DNA of 64,000 nucleotides from Priestia megaterium NBRC 15308 = ATCC 14581. GTDB lineage: Bacteria > Bacillota > Bacilli > Bacillales > Bacillaceae_H. Below, piece by piece: positions 26,167 to 35,940 of this stretch; the first letter of the stretch is position 1, and the number at the start of each line of letters is the position of its first letter. The position numbers and the translations under genes were made by a program. The DNA lies in NCBI RefSeq assembly GCF_000832985.1, contig NZ_CP009920.1, forward strand, positions 2,066,001 to 2,130,000, read 5' to 3'. A model generated the notes under the pieces. That model was given only the letters and a program-made list of their open reading frames with translations. It was not told the DNA's origin and did not search any database.

Positions 26167-26208
26167 TCACGTATTAAATGAAGTTATTTTTCGCTTCCTT
26201 TCTAGAGA

Positions 26209-27003
26209 CTATACATAAACAATATCAGTTGGTCTTTTTGGATCAGTATCACATAGGAGAATATTGTCCTCTACATTGATGTCTTTTTGTTGTAACACTT
26301 GTGCAACCGACATGCGGGCAATTTCCTTCATGTTATTGTCTTGACTTAAATGCGCCAAATAAATGCGTTTGGTTTGATCTCCAATCACATCTGCCATTGC
26401 AAGCGCCGCATCTTCATTTGATACATGTCCCACGTCGCTTAGAATTCGTCTTTTAATGCTCCAAGGGTAGCGCCCCATTCTCAGCATTTCAACATCATGA
26501 TTGCTTTCAAATACGTACATATCGCTATTTTTAATCGTACCTTTCATGCGGTCACTTACATAGCCGGTATCCGTAATAAGGGTTAATTTTTTAGACCCTT
26601 GATGAAAGACATAAAACATAGGCTCTGCGGCATCATGCGAAACGCCAAAAGACTCCACTTCCAATTGACCAAACGATTTCGTTTGGCCAATTTCAAAGTG
26701 AAACTTCTGTTCCGTATTAATGTTGCCGATCAAGCCATCCATTGCGTTCCACGTTTTTTCATTTGCGAAAATAGGGAGCTTATATTTACGTGCCAGAACA
26801 CCTAGTCCTTTAATATGGTCACTATGTTCGTGAGTCACTAAAATTCCTGATAAATCCGGGATATTGCGATTTACTTGTTGAAAGAGAGCTTCCATTTGCT
26901 TTCCGCTCAGCCCTGCATCAACTAGTAAGGAATGTTCTCCATCACTTACTAAAATCGCATTTCCTGTGCTCCCACTCGCTAGCACGCTGAAATGCAGGCT
27001 CAT
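26209..27003 (-). CDS. walJ: WalJ metallo-beta-lactamase-fold protein
   Basis: A 264-residue cytoplasmic protein with the metal-binding signature [10 protein letters not shown] (about 58-67), plus HDAAEP and the C-terminal HLSQDNN. It is YycJ/WalJ, likely a nuclease of the MBL fold reported to act in DNA-related processes and always linked to walRK. GGAGTGAGATAA precedes the ATG. It follows walI by 18 bases. Confidence 0.95.
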   Translation of the reverse strand: MSLHFSVLASGSTGNAILVSDGEHSLLVDAGLSGKQMEALFQQVNRNIPDLSGILVTHEHSDHIKGLGVLARKYKLPIFANEKTWNAMDGLIGNINTEQKFHFEIGQTKSFGQLEVESFGVSHDAAEPMFYVFHQGSKKLTLITDTGYVSDRMKGTIKNSDMYVFESNHDVEMLRMGRYPWSIKRRILSDVGHVSNEDAALAMADVIGDQTKRIYLAHLSQDNNMKEIARMSVAQVLQQKDINVEDNILLCDTDPKRPTDIVYV

Positions 27004-27021
27004 TTATCTCACTCCAAATAC

Positions 27022-27801
27022 TTATTTATTTCCTTTTTTAATGATCTGTCCTTCAAAGGCATTTACAAAATAACTCGTATCTCCATTTACAACGATGTGC
27101 CAAGTTGGTGCTAAAACTTGAGAATTTAGTAACGGCAGATCAAACGTATAGTACCCAAACTCTACTTTTGTTACAGAATCTTTCTTTTTCAATTCATCCT
27201 TCAAAAACAAATTTTCTAATGCTTTTAAAGGCGTTAAAACATCCTGCTCATCATCTAACGTTTTTACAGAACCTAGCATCGTTTGTTCATACGAAATAAT
27301 TTCATCTTTGTCATTTAAGTGAGCAACGATCATACCATTTTCATTGTCAAAGATTTTATGCTTCTTATATTGTTGAAAGAATGTAACTGTTTTTTTCTCT
27401 TTGTTAACATTCCATAGCTCATACTCCTTACCTGAGATCACATACCGTTTTAGAAATTGACTTAGCTTTGCTTCGGGACTTTTTTCAGGTACTGAAAAAG
27501 GTTTGTCTAATACGCTTCGAATTGTTTTTTCCTCAAGCAGCGCTGCTTTTTGTTCTTTAAGCTTTTTTAAATCTTCATCTTTAAACAGTTTGCTTTTGGC
27601 ATTTAACGACGAAGCTTCTTTCACATCTGTAGGCAAATGTTTATATTCAATGCCTTCACTCGTTAATTGTTCTTCAACGCTCGACTCTACAAATAGAGAA
27701 TACTGATCTTCTTGATGAGTTTTAAAAATCTGATAGCCTAAGTAAATATTAAGAATCAAGAAAGTGAAAATAAAGATGGTTTTTGTTCTATTCCAATCCA
27801 T
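27022..27801 (-). CDS. walI: WalI, membrane regulator of WalK
   Basis: A 259-residue protein: a short cytoplasmic tail, one helix (IFIFTFLILNIYLGYQIF) and an extracytoplasmic YycI domain. With WalH it restrains WalK in the membrane. I start at ATG 27801 (MDWNRTKTI) because AAGGAGGCGATAACG precedes it; the reading frame is open 38 codons further upstream but lacks a ribosome site. It overlaps walH by 14 bases. Confidence 0.95.
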   Translation of the reverse strand: MDWNRTKTIFIFTFLILNIYLGYQIFKTHQEDQYSLFVESSVEEQLTSEGIEYKHLPTDVKEASSLNAKSKLFKDEDLKKLKEQKAALLEEKTIRSVLDKPFSVPEKSPEAKLSQFLKRYVISGKEYELWNVNKEKKTVTFFQQYKKHKIFDNENGMIVAHLNDKDEIISYEQTMLGSVKTLDDEQDVLTPLKALENLFLKDELKKKDSVTKVEFGYYTFDLPLLNSQVLAPTWHIVVNGDTSYFVNAFEGQIIKKGNK

Positions 27802-29155
27802 CGTTATCGCCTCCTTCCGTCGGCGGTGCAATTCGATACCACTTGCTATTATAATAATAGAACCAAGAAGGAACGAGTTTGACAGAATTAGAATTAAACT
27901 CAACCGTCTTTTCACCGGTTTTCGGCTGCTGTGAAACTTCTTCTAGCTGATAGCCTATTGAAATATCTTTTAACAGATTCGGGTCAAAGTTTTGGTGTTT
28001 TTCAATTAATTGAATCACCTTTTGAGATGACTGCAGCTTTTCTACACTGGAATCCTGTACTCTTACAAAACGATAAAGAGGACGACGGTAATTTAAAATC
28101 TCCGCATTTCCCCATCTCTGATATATTTCAGTCATGCCCTGATTGCTGTAAACTGGATAGTTATCTTTATAATAACGATAGCTAATTTCTTTTGTAATAC
28201 GATTCCAGCTGTTGAACCTGTAATTAGATTCCGTCCAGCCTCCGTGGTCATTAACGAAGCTAAAGCTACGGTTTATTAAATTATAATCTTCCATTACTTC
28301 GGTCGTGGAATTTACAAGATTCACATATTCCATCACATCTGTCTTCGTATTAACATTAATCACTTTTGTACCTTCGGTGTAGACATCTCGGTTTGTAGAC
28401 GTTTCTTTCCGCGCATAGTCTGGGTTGTTAAAAAGCGCTTCCTTATATTTTTCAATATCTAAATGCCTCATGCTCGTATAGTAGACTTCACTATTCATCG
28501 TGATATTGTTTTCCGGAAGGAAGATATACCGATTTTTGTTTTCTTTATATACAAAGCTCGGGGCATACGTACGTTTCATTTTGTCTTCTAATTCTTTGAT
28601 ATCATCTTTGGCCAAATTCTTGACTGTAACTGAATAAATCTTTTTTTGCTCATAATTCACAAGATACACGCTCACGAAAAAGGAAGGTGTACGCTTAATT
28701 TTAATGAGTACACGGTCAAATGTTTGATTAGGCAAAGACGTTTGAGAAAATGAAAAAAGCTGTTGAAATGTTTTTAACGGTAGCGCGTCTGGATACAGCA
28801 CTTCAATAGAATTACTTCCATGGACATAATTTAAAAATCCATCAGGAGAAATAGCATCCGAAACGTCCGTCACATTCGAAAATTTCCACTTTTTCATTTC
28901 ATTTACCCATTTGTTTACATCATCTTCGTCGTGAGACATGTAGTGATTATCGTTTCGATGATAGAGAACTTCTGTTGGAAGAATATGATCTTCTATTTTA
29001 CTTTTTGAACTCACTTCAACTTCCTGCAAATGTTGATTCTTTGAAATGACCTTATAAGAAGGCTGATACGTCCATATATGATACGTCATAATTAAACTGG
29101 AAGCGACGAGAACAACTAAGATGGCCGTTTTGATATGTTCATATCTCATTCCCAT
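27788..29155 (-). CDS. walH: WalH, membrane regulator of WalK
   Basis: A 455-residue YycH-family protein with one N-terminal helix (TAILVVLVASSLIMTYHIW) and a large extracytoplasmic part. Together with WalI it modulates the essential WalK kinase. It overlaps walK by ten bases and walI by fourteen, so the operon is translationally coupled. A second ATG two codons in is an equally possible start. Confidence 0.94.
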   Translation of the reverse strand: MGMRYEHIKTAILVVLVASSLIMTYHIWTYQPSYKVISKNQHLQEVEVSSKSKIEDHILPTEVLYHRNDNHYMSHDEDDVNKWVNEMKKWKFSNVTDVSDAISPDGFLNYVHGSNSIEVLYPDALPLKTFQQLFSFSQTSLPNQTFDRVLIKIKRTPSFFVSVYLVNYEQKKIYSVTVKNLAKDDIKELEDKMKRTYAPSFVYKENKNRYIFLPENNITMNSEVYYTSMRHLDIEKYKEALFNNPDYARKETSTNRDVYTEGTKVINVNTKTDVMEYVNLVNSTTEVMEDYNLINRSFSFVNDHGGWTESNYRFNSWNRITKEISYRYYKDNYPVYSNQGMTEIYQRWGNAEILNYRRPLYRFVRVQDSSVEKLQSSQKVIQLIEKHQNFDPNLLKDISIGYQLEEVSQQPKTGEKTVEFNSNSVKLVPSWFYYYNSKWYRIAPPTEGGDNDGLE

Positions 29156-31053
29156 TCGTCATCATTCTCACTTTCAATTGGAAGAGTAAAGTAAATCGTT
29201 GTTCCTTTTCCTTCCTGACTATCTGCCCAAATACGTCCATCATGTGCTTCAATAATTTCCTTGGCAATAGCAAGCCCTAATCCTGTTCCGCCTAATTTAC
29301 GCGTTCGTGCTTTATCTACACGATAGAAGCGTTCGAAAATTTTAGCTAAATTTGATTTTGGAATTCCCATACCTTGGTCTTTAATGCTCACAACAATTTC
29401 ATGCGTATGCTGAGCAATTGAAAATGTAATGATTCCGCCTTCAGGTGAATATTTTATTGCATTGGAAATAATGTTATCTAATACTTGTGTAATTTTATCT
29501 TGATCGATAGCAACATAGATTGCTTCATTTGGCAAGTCGCGCACGAATGAAATACCTTGTTCAATTGTCATTTCAAAGCGATCAATGATGTAATGATAGA
29601 ACTTCACAAAATTGATTGGGTCACGACTAAATCGGTAGTCTTGACTATCTAACTTAGATAATTGAAGCAAGTCGTTAACGAGACGAATCATTCGTTCTGT
29701 TTCCGTTTGCGTTACATTTAAAAACGTTGGAGCTAAGTCCTTATCTTGCCATGCTCCTTCTGCAAGCGCATCTAAATAACTGCGCATCGTTGTTAACGGC
29801 GTACGCAATTCATGTGAAACATTCGCTACAAATTCTCGGCGATCTTGATCAATTTTCTCCTGCTCTGTAATATCATGCAAGACAATGATAATCCCGTTAA
29901 TAAAACCGGTCTCTTTTTGAATAGCGGAAATGGTAGCTCTTAAAATAAAGGGATCCGATTTTGTACTAAAGTCCAAAATTAATGACTCTTGATTAGCGAG
30001 CAAGCTCTCAAACGTATGCGTTTCTTCAAGATCTAATAGGGAAACAACTGGATCAGACAAAACCGTTTCACGTGAAACATTTAGCATAGCTGCAGCTGGA
30101 TCATTAATTAAAATTACTCTTCCCTTTCGATCTGTCGCAATAACGCCGTCCGTCATATGAGCTAATACTGAACTAAGCTTACGGCGCTCCCCTTCTGTAG
30201 TTGCCTGTGCTTCTTGAAGCTTTCTTGTTAAGTTGTTGAATGTGAGAGCTAGCTGACCAATTTCATCATACCCGTATACCTTAGCTTTTCTCGTAAAATT
30301 CCCTTTGGCCATCTCAAGTGCTTGTTTTCTCATTTCAGACATTGGACGAGTAATCGTCTGAGCTAAAAACACGCCTAAAATAGCTGTAATAAAAAGAGCA
30401 ATCACCGTACCTGCCTTAAAGATCTGATTGATATTACTCATTTGATCGTAAACAGGCTCCATGGAAGCTGTTAAGTAAATAGCACCTAAGATTTCTTCGC
30501 TAGACTGAATTTTTCCATTTTTATTGGTTGAATTTGATTGACTGGCACCTACTTTATCCTGTAAACGAATAGGCTGTATCATAACTCTGATTCGCTGTCC
30601 GCTTTGATCAACAAATACATTATCAGAGTTAGTTCCTGCTAACAACGCATTTGTAATCGCTAAATCATTAGTCTTTTTACCTATGATCTGTTGAGGATTT
30701 GAGTTCGATGTAGCAATGATTCTTCTATTTTGGTCAATGACTCTTACTTCAGAGATGTCATTCATATCATTTGAAGCTAAATTGGGTCTTGAAGCAAAAT
30801 CTCGTAAAATAGTCTTTAAGTCTTCCTCAAGAGTGGGTGAATCATCATCACGATTTTTCACCATTTCTTGTCCAATGTTATACGTCAGCAAGTCTGTCCG
30901 CTCTTGAAGAGACGTTCGAAAGTTGTTAACTAATTCTTTTTCTAATTGTCGTGCAAAATAGACCCCAATAATTTGCATCGCAATTAAAATGAGCAGCACA
31001 TAAATCAATACAAACTTTAAGTGAATAGATTGCAGGAGCCTTACTTTCTTCAT
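29146..31053 (-). CDS. walK: Essential sensor histidine kinase WalK
   Basis: A 635-residue kinase controlling cell-wall hydrolysis with WalR. Order: helix 1 (about 13-33), extracytoplasmic sensor domain, helix 2 (213-232), HAMP (233-285), PAS (about 295-395), HisKA with His414 in NVSHELRTPL, and HATPase with NAIKYSPEGG and GTGLGLAIAKEI. It is about 24 residues longer than the B. subtilis protein as I recall it; the extra Ser/Asn-rich stretch lies near 165-188. A parS-like site lies inside the gene. GGAG precedes the ATG. Confidence 0.97.
   Translation of the reverse strand: MKKVRLLQSIHLKFVLIYVLLILIAMQIIGVYFARQLEKELVNNFRTSLQERTDLLTYNIGQEMVKNRDDDSPTLEEDLKTILRDFASRPNLASNDMNDISEVRVIDQNRRIIATSNSNPQQIIGKKTNDLAITNALLAGTNSDNVFVDQSGQRIRVMIQPIRLQDKVGASQSNSTNKNGKIQSSEEILGAIYLTASMEPVYDQMSNINQIFKAGTVIALFITAILGVFLAQTITRPMSEMRKQALEMAKGNFTRKAKVYGYDEIGQLALTFNNLTRKLQEAQATTEGERRKLSSVLAHMTDGVIATDRKGRVILINDPAAAMLNVSRETVLSDPVVSLLDLEETHTFESLLANQESLILDFSTKSDPFILRATISAIQKETGFINGIIIVLHDITEQEKIDQDRREFVANVSHELRTPLTTMRSYLDALAEGAWQDKDLAPTFLNVTQTETERMIRLVNDLLQLSKLDSQDYRFSRDPINFVKFYHYIIDRFEMTIEQGISFVRDLPNEAIYVAIDQDKITQVLDNIISNAIKYSPEGGIITFSIAQHTHEIVVSIKDQGMGIPKSNLAKIFERFYRVDKARTRKLGGTGLGLAIAKEIIEAHDGRIWADSQEGKGTTIYFTLPIESENDDEWE
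30064..30079. promoter_or_regulatory. parS-like ParB-binding site in walK
   Basis: CGTTTCACGTGAAACA matches the parS consensus TGTTnCACGTGAAACA at 15 of 16 positions; only the first base differs. It is embedded in coding sequence, as Bacillus parS sites usually are. Confidence 0.7.
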
Positions 31054-31059
31054 CTAAAA

Positions 31060-31767
31060 TTACTCCTGCTCTGGGCTGCGTAAATAATAGCCTACTCCAC
31101 GTCTTGTTACAATCCACATTGGATGGCTTGGATTATCTTCAATTTTTTCACGTAATCTTCGAACTGTTACATCTACCGTACGCACATCACCAAAATAGTC
31201 ATAACCCCATACAGTTTGAAGCAAGTGTTCACGCGTCATGACTTGTCCAATGTGCTTCGCTAAATAATGCAGCAGCTCAAATTCACGGTGAGTCAGTTCA
31301 ATCGTTTCTCCGCGCTTAGACACGATATAGGCATCTGGGTGAATAACAAGTGCTCCAATCGTAATTTCATTCGTTTCGCTTTCTTCCGTTGGAACAGCTA
31401 CCTGCTGATGTCTACGTAAATTAGCTTTTACACGTGCTAATAATTCACGCGTACTAAACGGCTTAGTTACATAATCATCTGCACCTAATTCTAGACCTAA
31501 AACTTTGTCAATTTCAGAGTCTTTTGCTGTTAACATGATAATTGGCATATCATATTTTTTGCGCACTTCTCGGCAAACTTCCATTCCATCTTTCTGAGGA
31601 AGCATAATATCTAATAAAATCATTTCAGGCTGTACTTCTTCCACTTTTTCAAGTGCTTCTACGCCATCATAAGCACAAAATACTTCGTAACCTTCTTTTT
31701 GCAAATTAAACTTTAAAATATCTGCAATCGGCTTTTCGTCATCTACGACTAAAATACGTTTATCCAT
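31060..31767 (-). CDS. walR: Essential response regulator WalR
   Basis: A 235-residue OmpR-family regulator. Receiver: Asp53 in [11 protein letters not shown], Lys102 in YVTKPFS, with Thr101 at the position phosphorylated by PrkC in B. subtilis. The DNA-binding domain ends VRRLREKIE...[12 protein letters not shown]. It activates autolysin genes and its operon governs wall homeostasis. ATG 31767 ([11 protein letters not shown]) agrees with the family start; ATG 31773 two codons upstream sits closer to AAAGGAG. It heads the wal operon. Confidence 0.97.
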   Translation of the reverse strand: MDKRILVVDDEKPIADILKFNLQKEGYEVFCAYDGVEALEKVEEVQPEMILLDIMLPQKDGMEVCREVRKKYDMPIIMLTAKDSEIDKVLGLELGADDYVTKPFSTRELLARVKANLRRHQQVAVPTEESETNEITIGALVIHPDAYIVSKRGETIELTHREFELLHYLAKHIGQVMTREHLLQTVWGYDYFGDVRTVDVTVRRLREKIEDNPSHPMWIVTRRGVGYYLRSPEQE

Positions 31768-31993
31768 GATCATCGTTCTCCTTTATTAGTTGAAGCAAAA
31801 TATAAAAGATAGTATTCATACTGTTTGAATACCGTAGTTTTATTATACTTGATAACCCTTGAAACGTCACAAGTTCATCCTCTACTATACATGAAGATAT
31901 ATGATTTTCAACCATCTCTAAATACAAAAGTAATATATTACCACAAAAGAGATACAAAGCAAATAACGTTTTCTTTTAAATGTAAATAAAAGA

Positions 31994-32027
31994 AAAAAGC
32001 ATGACTTTAAATAAAGTCATGCTTTTT
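31994..32027 (-). terminator. Terminator of the tRNA cluster
   Basis: AAAAAGCATGACTTT (31994-32008) and its complement (32013-32027) with a four-base loop, directly behind tRNA-Phe on the minus strand. Confidence 0.9.
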
Positions 32028-32029
32028 GA

Positions 32030-32102
32030 TGGCTCGGGACGGAATCGAACCGCCGACACAAGGATTTTCAGTCCTTTGCTCTACCAACTGAGCTACCGAG
32101 CC
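32030..32102 (-). tRNA. tRNA-Phe (GAA)
   Basis: Seventy-three bases fold into a cloverleaf: GGCTCGG acceptor, GCTC/GAGC D-stem, anticodon loop CTGAAAA (GAA), T-loop TTCGATT, CCGAGCC and discriminator A. CCA is not encoded. Last of four tRNAs in the cluster. Confidence 0.97.
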
Positions 32103-32106
32103 AAAA

Positions 32107-32182
32107 TGGCGGTCCCGACGGGAATCGAACCCGCGATCTCCTGCGTGACAGGCAGGCATGTTAACCGCTACACCACGGGACC
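32107..32182 (-). tRNA. tRNA-Asp (GTC)
   Basis: Cloverleaf with acceptor GGTCCCG/CGGGACC, anticodon loop CTGTCAC (GTC), T-loop TTCGATT, discriminator G and an encoded CCA at 32107-32109. Confidence 0.97.
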
Positions 32183-32208
32183 TCAGTCTATATGCTATGT
32201 ATTAAAAA

Positions 32209-32280
32209 TGACCCGTACGGGATTCGAACCCGTGTTACCGCCGTGAAAGGGCGGTGTCTTAACCGCTTGACCAACGGGCC
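32209..32280 (-). tRNA. tRNA-Glu (TTC)
   Basis: Seventy-two bases: acceptor GGCCCGT pairing with ACGGGTC, anticodon loop CTTTCAC (TTC), T-arm GGGTTCGAATCCC, discriminator A. CCA is not encoded. Confidence 0.97.
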
Positions 32281-32295
32281 ACGTTGTAACAAAAG

Positions 32296-32368
32296 TGAGC
32301 CATGAAGGACTCGAACCTTCGACCCTCTGATTAAAAGTCAGATGCTCTACCAACTGAGCTAATGGCTC
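32296..32368 (-). tRNA. tRNA-Lys (TTT)
   Basis: Seventy-three bases: acceptor GAGCCAT/ATGGCTC, D-stem GCTC/GAGC, anticodon loop CTTTTAA (TTT), T-loop TTCGAGT, discriminator A. First gene of the cluster in the direction of transcription. Confidence 0.97.
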
Positions 32369-32500
32369 ATGTTATATCTCTTAGCGACGTTTATTATAAT
32401 AACATGATATTTCATATGAATGCAATAGTTTTTTTAAAACTTTCTTTTTATTATTGAACTTTTTTAAAAAATCTTGTTAACAAAGCACCAATTATAAATA

Positions 32501-32533
32501 AAAAAGGTTAGCTCTCGAGGAGCTAACCTTTTT
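32501..32533 (-). terminator. purA terminator
   Basis: AAAAAGGTTAGCTC, loop TCGAG, GAGCTAACCTTTTT, immediately behind the purA stop at 32537. Confidence 0.92.
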
Positions 32534-32536
32534 TAT

Positions 32537-33823
32537 TTAGCTATATACACCACGTAATACATTTGTTTGTGTACGATCTGGACCTACAGAGAAAATAGAT
32601 AAAGGAATACCTGTTAATTGAGACACGCGCTCTAAGTAGTGGCGAGCGTTATCAGGTAACTCATCTAATGTTTTCACACCCGTAATATCTTCTGTCCAAC
32701 CTGGAAGCTCTTCATATACAGGTTCGCACTCTGCAAGTGTTTTTAAGCTAGCAGGGAATTCTTCCATAACTTCCCCTTTATAACGATAAGCTACGCAAAT
32801 CTTTAATGTCTCAATTCCCGTTAATACATCAATTGAGTTTAAAGATAAATCTGTGATTCCACTAACGCGACGAGCATGACGTACAACTACACTGTCGAAC
32901 CAACCTACACGGCGAGGACGACCAGTTGTTGTACCATATTCACGTCCTACTTCACGGATTTGATCACCGATTTCGTTTGTTAATTCAGTTGGGAAAGGGC
33001 CGTCACCAACACGAGTTGTATACGCTTTTGATACACCTACAACGTGTTTGATTTTAGATGGACCTACCCCAGAACCAATTGTTACTCCACCCGCTACTGG
33101 GTTTGAAGATGTAACAAATGGATATGTTCCTTGATCGATATCTAACATAACACCTTGTGCGCCTTCGAATAGTACACGACGTCCTTCGTCTAACGCATCA
33201 TTTAATACTACTGATGTATCCACAACATATTTTGCAACTTGTTGACCATACTCATAGTACTCATCTAAAATTTCTTCTAATGTAAAGCCTTCTACTTCAT
33301 ACATTTTTTCAAGAAGGCGATTCTTTTCAGCTAAGTTTTGTGTTAATTTTGCTTCAAATACTTCACGGTCTAGTAAATCGGCAATTCGAATACCAACACG
33401 TGCTGCTTTATCCATATAAGCTGGTCCAATACCTTTTTTCGTTGTACCAATCTTATTTTCACCTTTACGTTCTTCTTCAACTTCATCTAATTTTAAATGA
33501 TATGGAAGAATCACATGAGCTCGGTTACTAATACGTAAGTTTTCTGTTGTTACACCGCGATCATGTAAGTATTTTAATTCTTGAACAAGCGCTTTTGGAT
33601 CGACAACCATACCATTTCCAATTACACACGTTTTGTCATTATAAAAAATACCTGAAGGAATTAAATGTAACTTATAAGTTTCACCATTAAACTTAATTGT
33701 GTGACCTGCATTGTTCCCACCTTGGTAACGTGCAATCACTTCTGCATTTTCTGATAGGAAGTCTGTAATCTTCCCTTTTCCTTCATCTCCCCATTGTGTT
33801 CCTACTACAACGACTGAAGACAT
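32537..33823 (-). CDS. purA: Adenylosuccinate synthetase
   Basis: A 428-residue GTP-dependent enzyme joining IMP and aspartate to adenylosuccinate, the first committed step to AMP. The GTP/IMP loop [15 protein letters not shown] opens the protein; [27 protein letters not shown] and [10 protein letters not shown] are family hallmarks. GGAGGTGC precedes the ATG. It is a single-gene unit with its own terminator and a candidate PurR box upstream. Confidence 0.98.
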   Translation of the reverse strand: MSSVVVVGTQWGDEGKGKITDFLSENAEVIARYQGGNNAGHTIKFNGETYKLHLIPSGIFYNDKTCVIGNGMVVDPKALVQELKYLHDRGVTTENLRISNRAHVILPYHLKLDEVEEERKGENKIGTTKKGIGPAYMDKAARVGIRIADLLDREVFEAKLTQNLAEKNRLLEKMYEVEGFTLEEILDEYYEYGQQVAKYVVDTSVVLNDALDEGRRVLFEGAQGVMLDIDQGTYPFVTSSNPVAGGVTIGSGVGPSKIKHVVGVSKAYTTRVGDGPFPTELTNEIGDQIREVGREYGTTTGRPRRVGWFDSVVVRHARRVSGITDLSLNSIDVLTGIETLKICVAYRYKGEVMEEFPASLKTLAECEPVYEELPGWTEDITGVKTLDELPDNARHYLERVSQLTGIPLSIFSVGPDRTQTNVLRGVYS

Positions 33824-33913
33824 ATCTTAAGCACCTCCGCTTAGTAAGCAACAGCTCACTACGACATAATTTAACCATGGATAAGTGTATCAATTTATCA
33901 CGCTAAAGTCAAT

Positions 33914-33959
33914 TAAATCCGAACGATTTAACAAAAGTTATTACAAATATATCGTATTT
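33914..33959 (-). promoter_or_regulatory. Candidate PurR boxes upstream of purA
   Basis: AAATCCGAACGAT (33914-33926) matches the Bacillus PurBox AWWWCCGAACWWT at 12 of 13 positions. A weaker inverted partner (10 of 13) lies at 33947-33959, 20 bases away, slightly wider than the usual 16-17. PurR repression of purA is established in B. subtilis. Confidence 0.5.
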
Positions 33960-33983
33960 TGCGGAACGAATGCGATAACAATA

Positions 33984-34015
33984 AAATAAAACCTCTCATA
34001 TTGAGAGGTTTTATG
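33984..34015 (-). terminator. dnaC terminator
   Basis: AAAACCTCTCA, loop TAT, TGAGAGGTTTT (33988-34012). The stem includes the dnaC stop codon at 34013-34011 and is followed by a T-rich stretch on the minus strand. Confidence 0.85.
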
Positions 34016-35375
34016 CACCAGGCGGCACTCCTGCGTCATCAAAGCGCCGCTCGAGATTAACGAATTTGTTGTACTCTTTTACGAAGGCAAGCTGTACGGT
34101 TCCAACTGGACCGTTACGCTGCTTGGCTATAATAATCTCGATAATATTTTGATTTTCTGTATCTTTTTCATAATAGTCTTCACGATATAAGAAAGCTACG
34201 ATATCAGCATCCTGCTCAATACTTCCGGATTCACGGATATCAGACATCATTGGCCGCTTATCTTGTCTTTGCTCTACTCCACGGGAAAGCTGTGATAAGG
34301 CGATAACAGGAACTTCTAATTCACGAGCTAAAGCTTTTAACGCACGAGAAATTTCAGATACTTCCTGCTGTCGGTTTTCTCCGCTTCGTCCATTTCCTTG
34401 AATAAGCTGTAAGTAGTCAATTAAAATCATCCCAAGCCCGCCTTCTTGCTTCAAGCGACGACACTTAGAACGAATTTCACCTACTCGAATACCCGGTGTA
34501 TCATCAATATAAATCCCTGCATTGGACAAAGATCCCATCGCCATCGTGAGCTTTCCCCAGTCATCGGCTGTAAGCGACCCTGTACGCAGCCTTTGTGCAT
34601 CAATATTTCCTTCGGCACACAGCATCCTCATAACAAGCTGCTGAGCACCCATCTCTAAACTGAAGATTGCTACGTTCTCATCCGTTTTCGTTGCAACGTT
34701 TTGCGCAATATTTAAGGCAAAAGCCGTTTTACCTACCGATGGACGGGCCGCTACAATGATTAAATCATTTCGCTGGAACCCTGCTGTCATTCTATCTAAA
34801 TCACTAAACCCGGTTGGGATACCTGTAATGTCACCTTTTCGATTGTGAAGAACTTCGATATCATCGTACGTTTGTACAAGTACATCTTTGATATTTTGAA
34901 ACACACCGCTGTTTTTACGCTGTGCTACTTCTAAAATGTTTTTTTCCGCTTCATTTAATAAAACTTCTACTTCGTCTTCCCTTGCATATCCTTCTGAAGC
35001 AATATGCGTTGCAGTACGAATTAGACGGCGTAAAATCGACTTTTCTTCTACGATTTTACCGTAATACTCTACGTTTGCAGCCGTTGGAACAGAGTTAGCT
35101 AAATCACTTAAATACGATACGCCGCCAACTTCTTCTAAGATTTTTTGATCAGCTAATTCAGACGTTACCGTTACCAAATCAACCGGTTCACCTTGGTCAG
35201 AAAGTTTCAGCATACATGTAAAGATTTTCTGGTGCGATGCCCGGTAAAAATCTTCAGGTATTAGCAGCTCAGATGCTAAGGTTAAAGAAGAAGGCTCTAA
35301 GAAAATGGCCCCTAATAGCGCTTGCTCTGCTTCAATATTCTGAGGCGGAAGACGATCAGCAAAAAGATCACTCAT
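34011..35375 (-). CDS. dnaC: Replicative DNA helicase (DnaB family)
   Basis: A 454-residue hexameric helicase that unwinds DNA at the fork; named DnaC in B. subtilis and DnaB elsewhere. The N-terminal collar domain (about 10-110) begins PPQNIEAEQALLGAIFL; the RecA core has Walker A ARPSVGKTAF (210-219) and Walker B ILIDYLQLI, with arginine-finger region SRALKALARELEVPVIALSQLSR. GAGGGGCAT precedes the ATG. It follows rplI and gdpP, as in other Bacilli. Confidence 0.97.
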   Translation of the reverse strand: MSDLFADRLPPQNIEAEQALLGAIFLEPSSLTLASELLIPEDFYRASHQKIFTCMLKLSDQGEPVDLVTVTSELADQKILEEVGGVSYLSDLANSVPTAANVEYYGKIVEEKSILRRLIRTATHIASEGYAREDEVEVLLNEAEKNILEVAQRKNSGVFQNIKDVLVQTYDDIEVLHNRKGDITGIPTGFSDLDRMTAGFQRNDLIIVAARPSVGKTAFALNIAQNVATKTDENVAIFSLEMGAQQLVMRMLCAEGNIDAQRLRTGSLTADDWGKLTMAMGSLSNAGIYIDDTPGIRVGEIRSKCRRLKQEGGLGMILIDYLQLIQGNGRSGENRQQEVSEISRALKALARELEVPVIALSQLSRGVEQRQDKRPMMSDIRESGSIEQDADIVAFLYREDYYEKDTENQNIIEIIIAKQRNGPVGTVQLAFVKEYNKFVNLERRFDDAGVPPGA

Positions 35376-35423
35376 ATTTCTATGCCCCTCTTATATTCTT
35401 TCGTATTTTCTTTCATCATAAAT

Positions 35424-35455
35424 GTTGGCGCGAACAAATACAAGTCCGCGCCAAC
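35424..35455 (-). other. GC-rich hairpin between rplI and dnaC
   Basis: GTTGGCGCG and its perfect complement (35424-35432, 35447-35455) enclose a 14-base loop. No T run follows, so it may be a processing or attenuation structure and not a full terminator. Confidence 0.5.
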
Positions 35456-35490
35456 CCTTTATATTATTTACCTATTTTTCAATCGTACGT

Positions 35491-35940
35491 TTATTTTTGT
35501 TCAGTCACGTGTACCTTTACAGTAGCCGTTACTTCCGGATGTAATTTAACCGGTACATTTGTGTAGCCTAATGCGCGAATGGCATCATTTAATTCAATTT
35601 TACGCTTATCTACTTTAATGTTGTGCTTTTTCTTTAATTCTTCAGCAATTTGTTTGCTTGTGATAGAACCGAATAAACGGCCGCCTTCACCAGATTTTGC
35701 TTTTAATTCAACTGTTAGTTCTTCAAGAGTTGCTTTTAACTCTTTGTTTGCTTGAAGTTCTGCAGCTGCATCTTTTTGCTCTCTATTTTTTTGTGCTTCT
35801 AATACTTTCACATTACCGCCTGTAGCTTCAACAGCATACCCATTTTTTAATAAGAAGTTATGTGCATAACCGTCTGAAACATTTTTCACTTCACCTTTTT
35901 TGCCTTTTCCTTTTACATCTTTTAAGAAAATTACTTTCAT
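35491..35940 (-). CDS. rplI: 50S ribosomal protein L9
   Basis: A 149-residue two-lobed ribosomal protein binding 23S rRNA. The N-terminal domain [20 protein letters not shown] and the [10 protein letters not shown] element are diagnostic; a long helix joins the C-terminal lobe with [20 protein letters not shown]. Its ATG overlaps the gdpP stop by four bases (ATGA), and GATGGAGGTAG precedes it. Confidence 0.98.
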   Translation of the reverse strand: MKVIFLKDVKGKGKKGEVKNVSDGYAHNFLLKNGYAVEATGGNVKVLEAQKNREQKDAAAELQANKELKATLEELTVELKAKSGEGGRLFGSITSKQIAEELKKKHNIKVDKRKIELNDAIRALGYTNVPVKLHPEVTATVKVHVTEQK

